Of a stretch of 64,000 nucleotides of DNA, positions 63,982 through 64,000 are shown piece by piece. The translations under genes were made by a program, and so were the position numbers. Every line of letters begins with the position of its first letter. Positions within the stretch are counted from its first letter, which is position 1. Source of the stretch: Azospirillum picis (lineage in GTDB: Bacteria; Pseudomonadota; Alphaproteobacteria; Azospirillales; Azospirillaceae); assembly GCF_017876115.1 (NCBI RefSeq), contig NZ_JAGINO010000028.1, positions 26,495-90,494 on the forward strand. The letters are read 5' to 3'. The notes below the pieces were generated by a model. That model was given only the letters and a program-made list of their open reading frames with translations, did no database searches and was not told the DNA's origin.

Positions 63982-64000
63982 TCACGGGTATGCGCGGACG

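Overview
The window is GC-rich DNA, with most genes showing strong third-position GC bias. The codon use, the IS66/IS701/IS6 relics and the protein resemblances fit an alphaproteobacterium, most likely Rhodospirillales/Azospirillaceae. That assignment is inferred from general protein flavour, not from a marker gene. The window is an accessory region, either a chromosomal island or part of a megaplasmid. I see no core housekeeping genes or rRNA.

Layout. 0-9.3 kb holds an XRE regulator running off the left edge, a pair of small overlapping genes, a probable two-gene defence unit (a 1664-aa SF1 helicase with a fused nuclease and GreA/B-C-like domain, plus a DUF4236/SH3 membrane protein) and an HTH_36 protein. 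9.5-14 kb is a scrapyard. It contains an IS66 tnpC with four in-frame TAG stops, itself interrupted by a 2.57-kb serine-recombinase element at a CATCGC repeat, and then a receiver-domain fragment.

14.2-43.3 kb is one long minus-strand operon of 19 genes, almost all overlapping or separated by a few bases. It encodes a complete extracellular contractile injection system (eCIS, Afp/PVC-like). Transcription order is: sheath, tube, Cys-rich accessory protein, Pro-rich accessory protein, DUF4255 cap/terminator, AAA+ ATPase, small protein, DUF4157 cargo effector, CIS-tube-like adaptor, LysM-like protein, gpD-like hub, gpV spike, PAAR-like tip, gp25 wedge, two gpJ-like baseplate proteins, gpI-like protein, a giant DUF6519/Ycf48-propeller/Ig/beta-helix protein, and a 1465-aa protein joining several glycosyltransferase-like domains to a methyltransferase. 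The cargo protein pairs the eCIS loading domain with a cytidine-deaminase-like motif set. An AT-rich block at 43.4-43.8 kb lies upstream of the operon.

44-45.5 kb holds two broken transposases (IS6 and IS701). 45.5-51.7 kb is a single 2059-aa gene with an N-terminal Mrr-like nuclease domain and a long helical-repeat body. 52-57.7 kb is mobilisable-element DNA: a MobA/L-like relaxase, repeats upstream of two hypothetical genes, terminators, and a GSU2403-type nucleotidyltransferase behind a perfect 13-bp inverted repeat. A tRNA 3'-end fragment at about 57.97 kb looks like an attachment scar. 58-61 kb carries small genes, a three-gene XRE operon and a low-GC HEPN-type protein. 61-62.7 kb is a phage lysis relic (Rz/Rz1 spanins and a small membrane-type protein). 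The right edge is the C-terminal part of an MmeI-like DNA methyltransferase.

Together the genes read as a particle-export weapon surrounded by defence genes and repeatedly hit by mobile elements.
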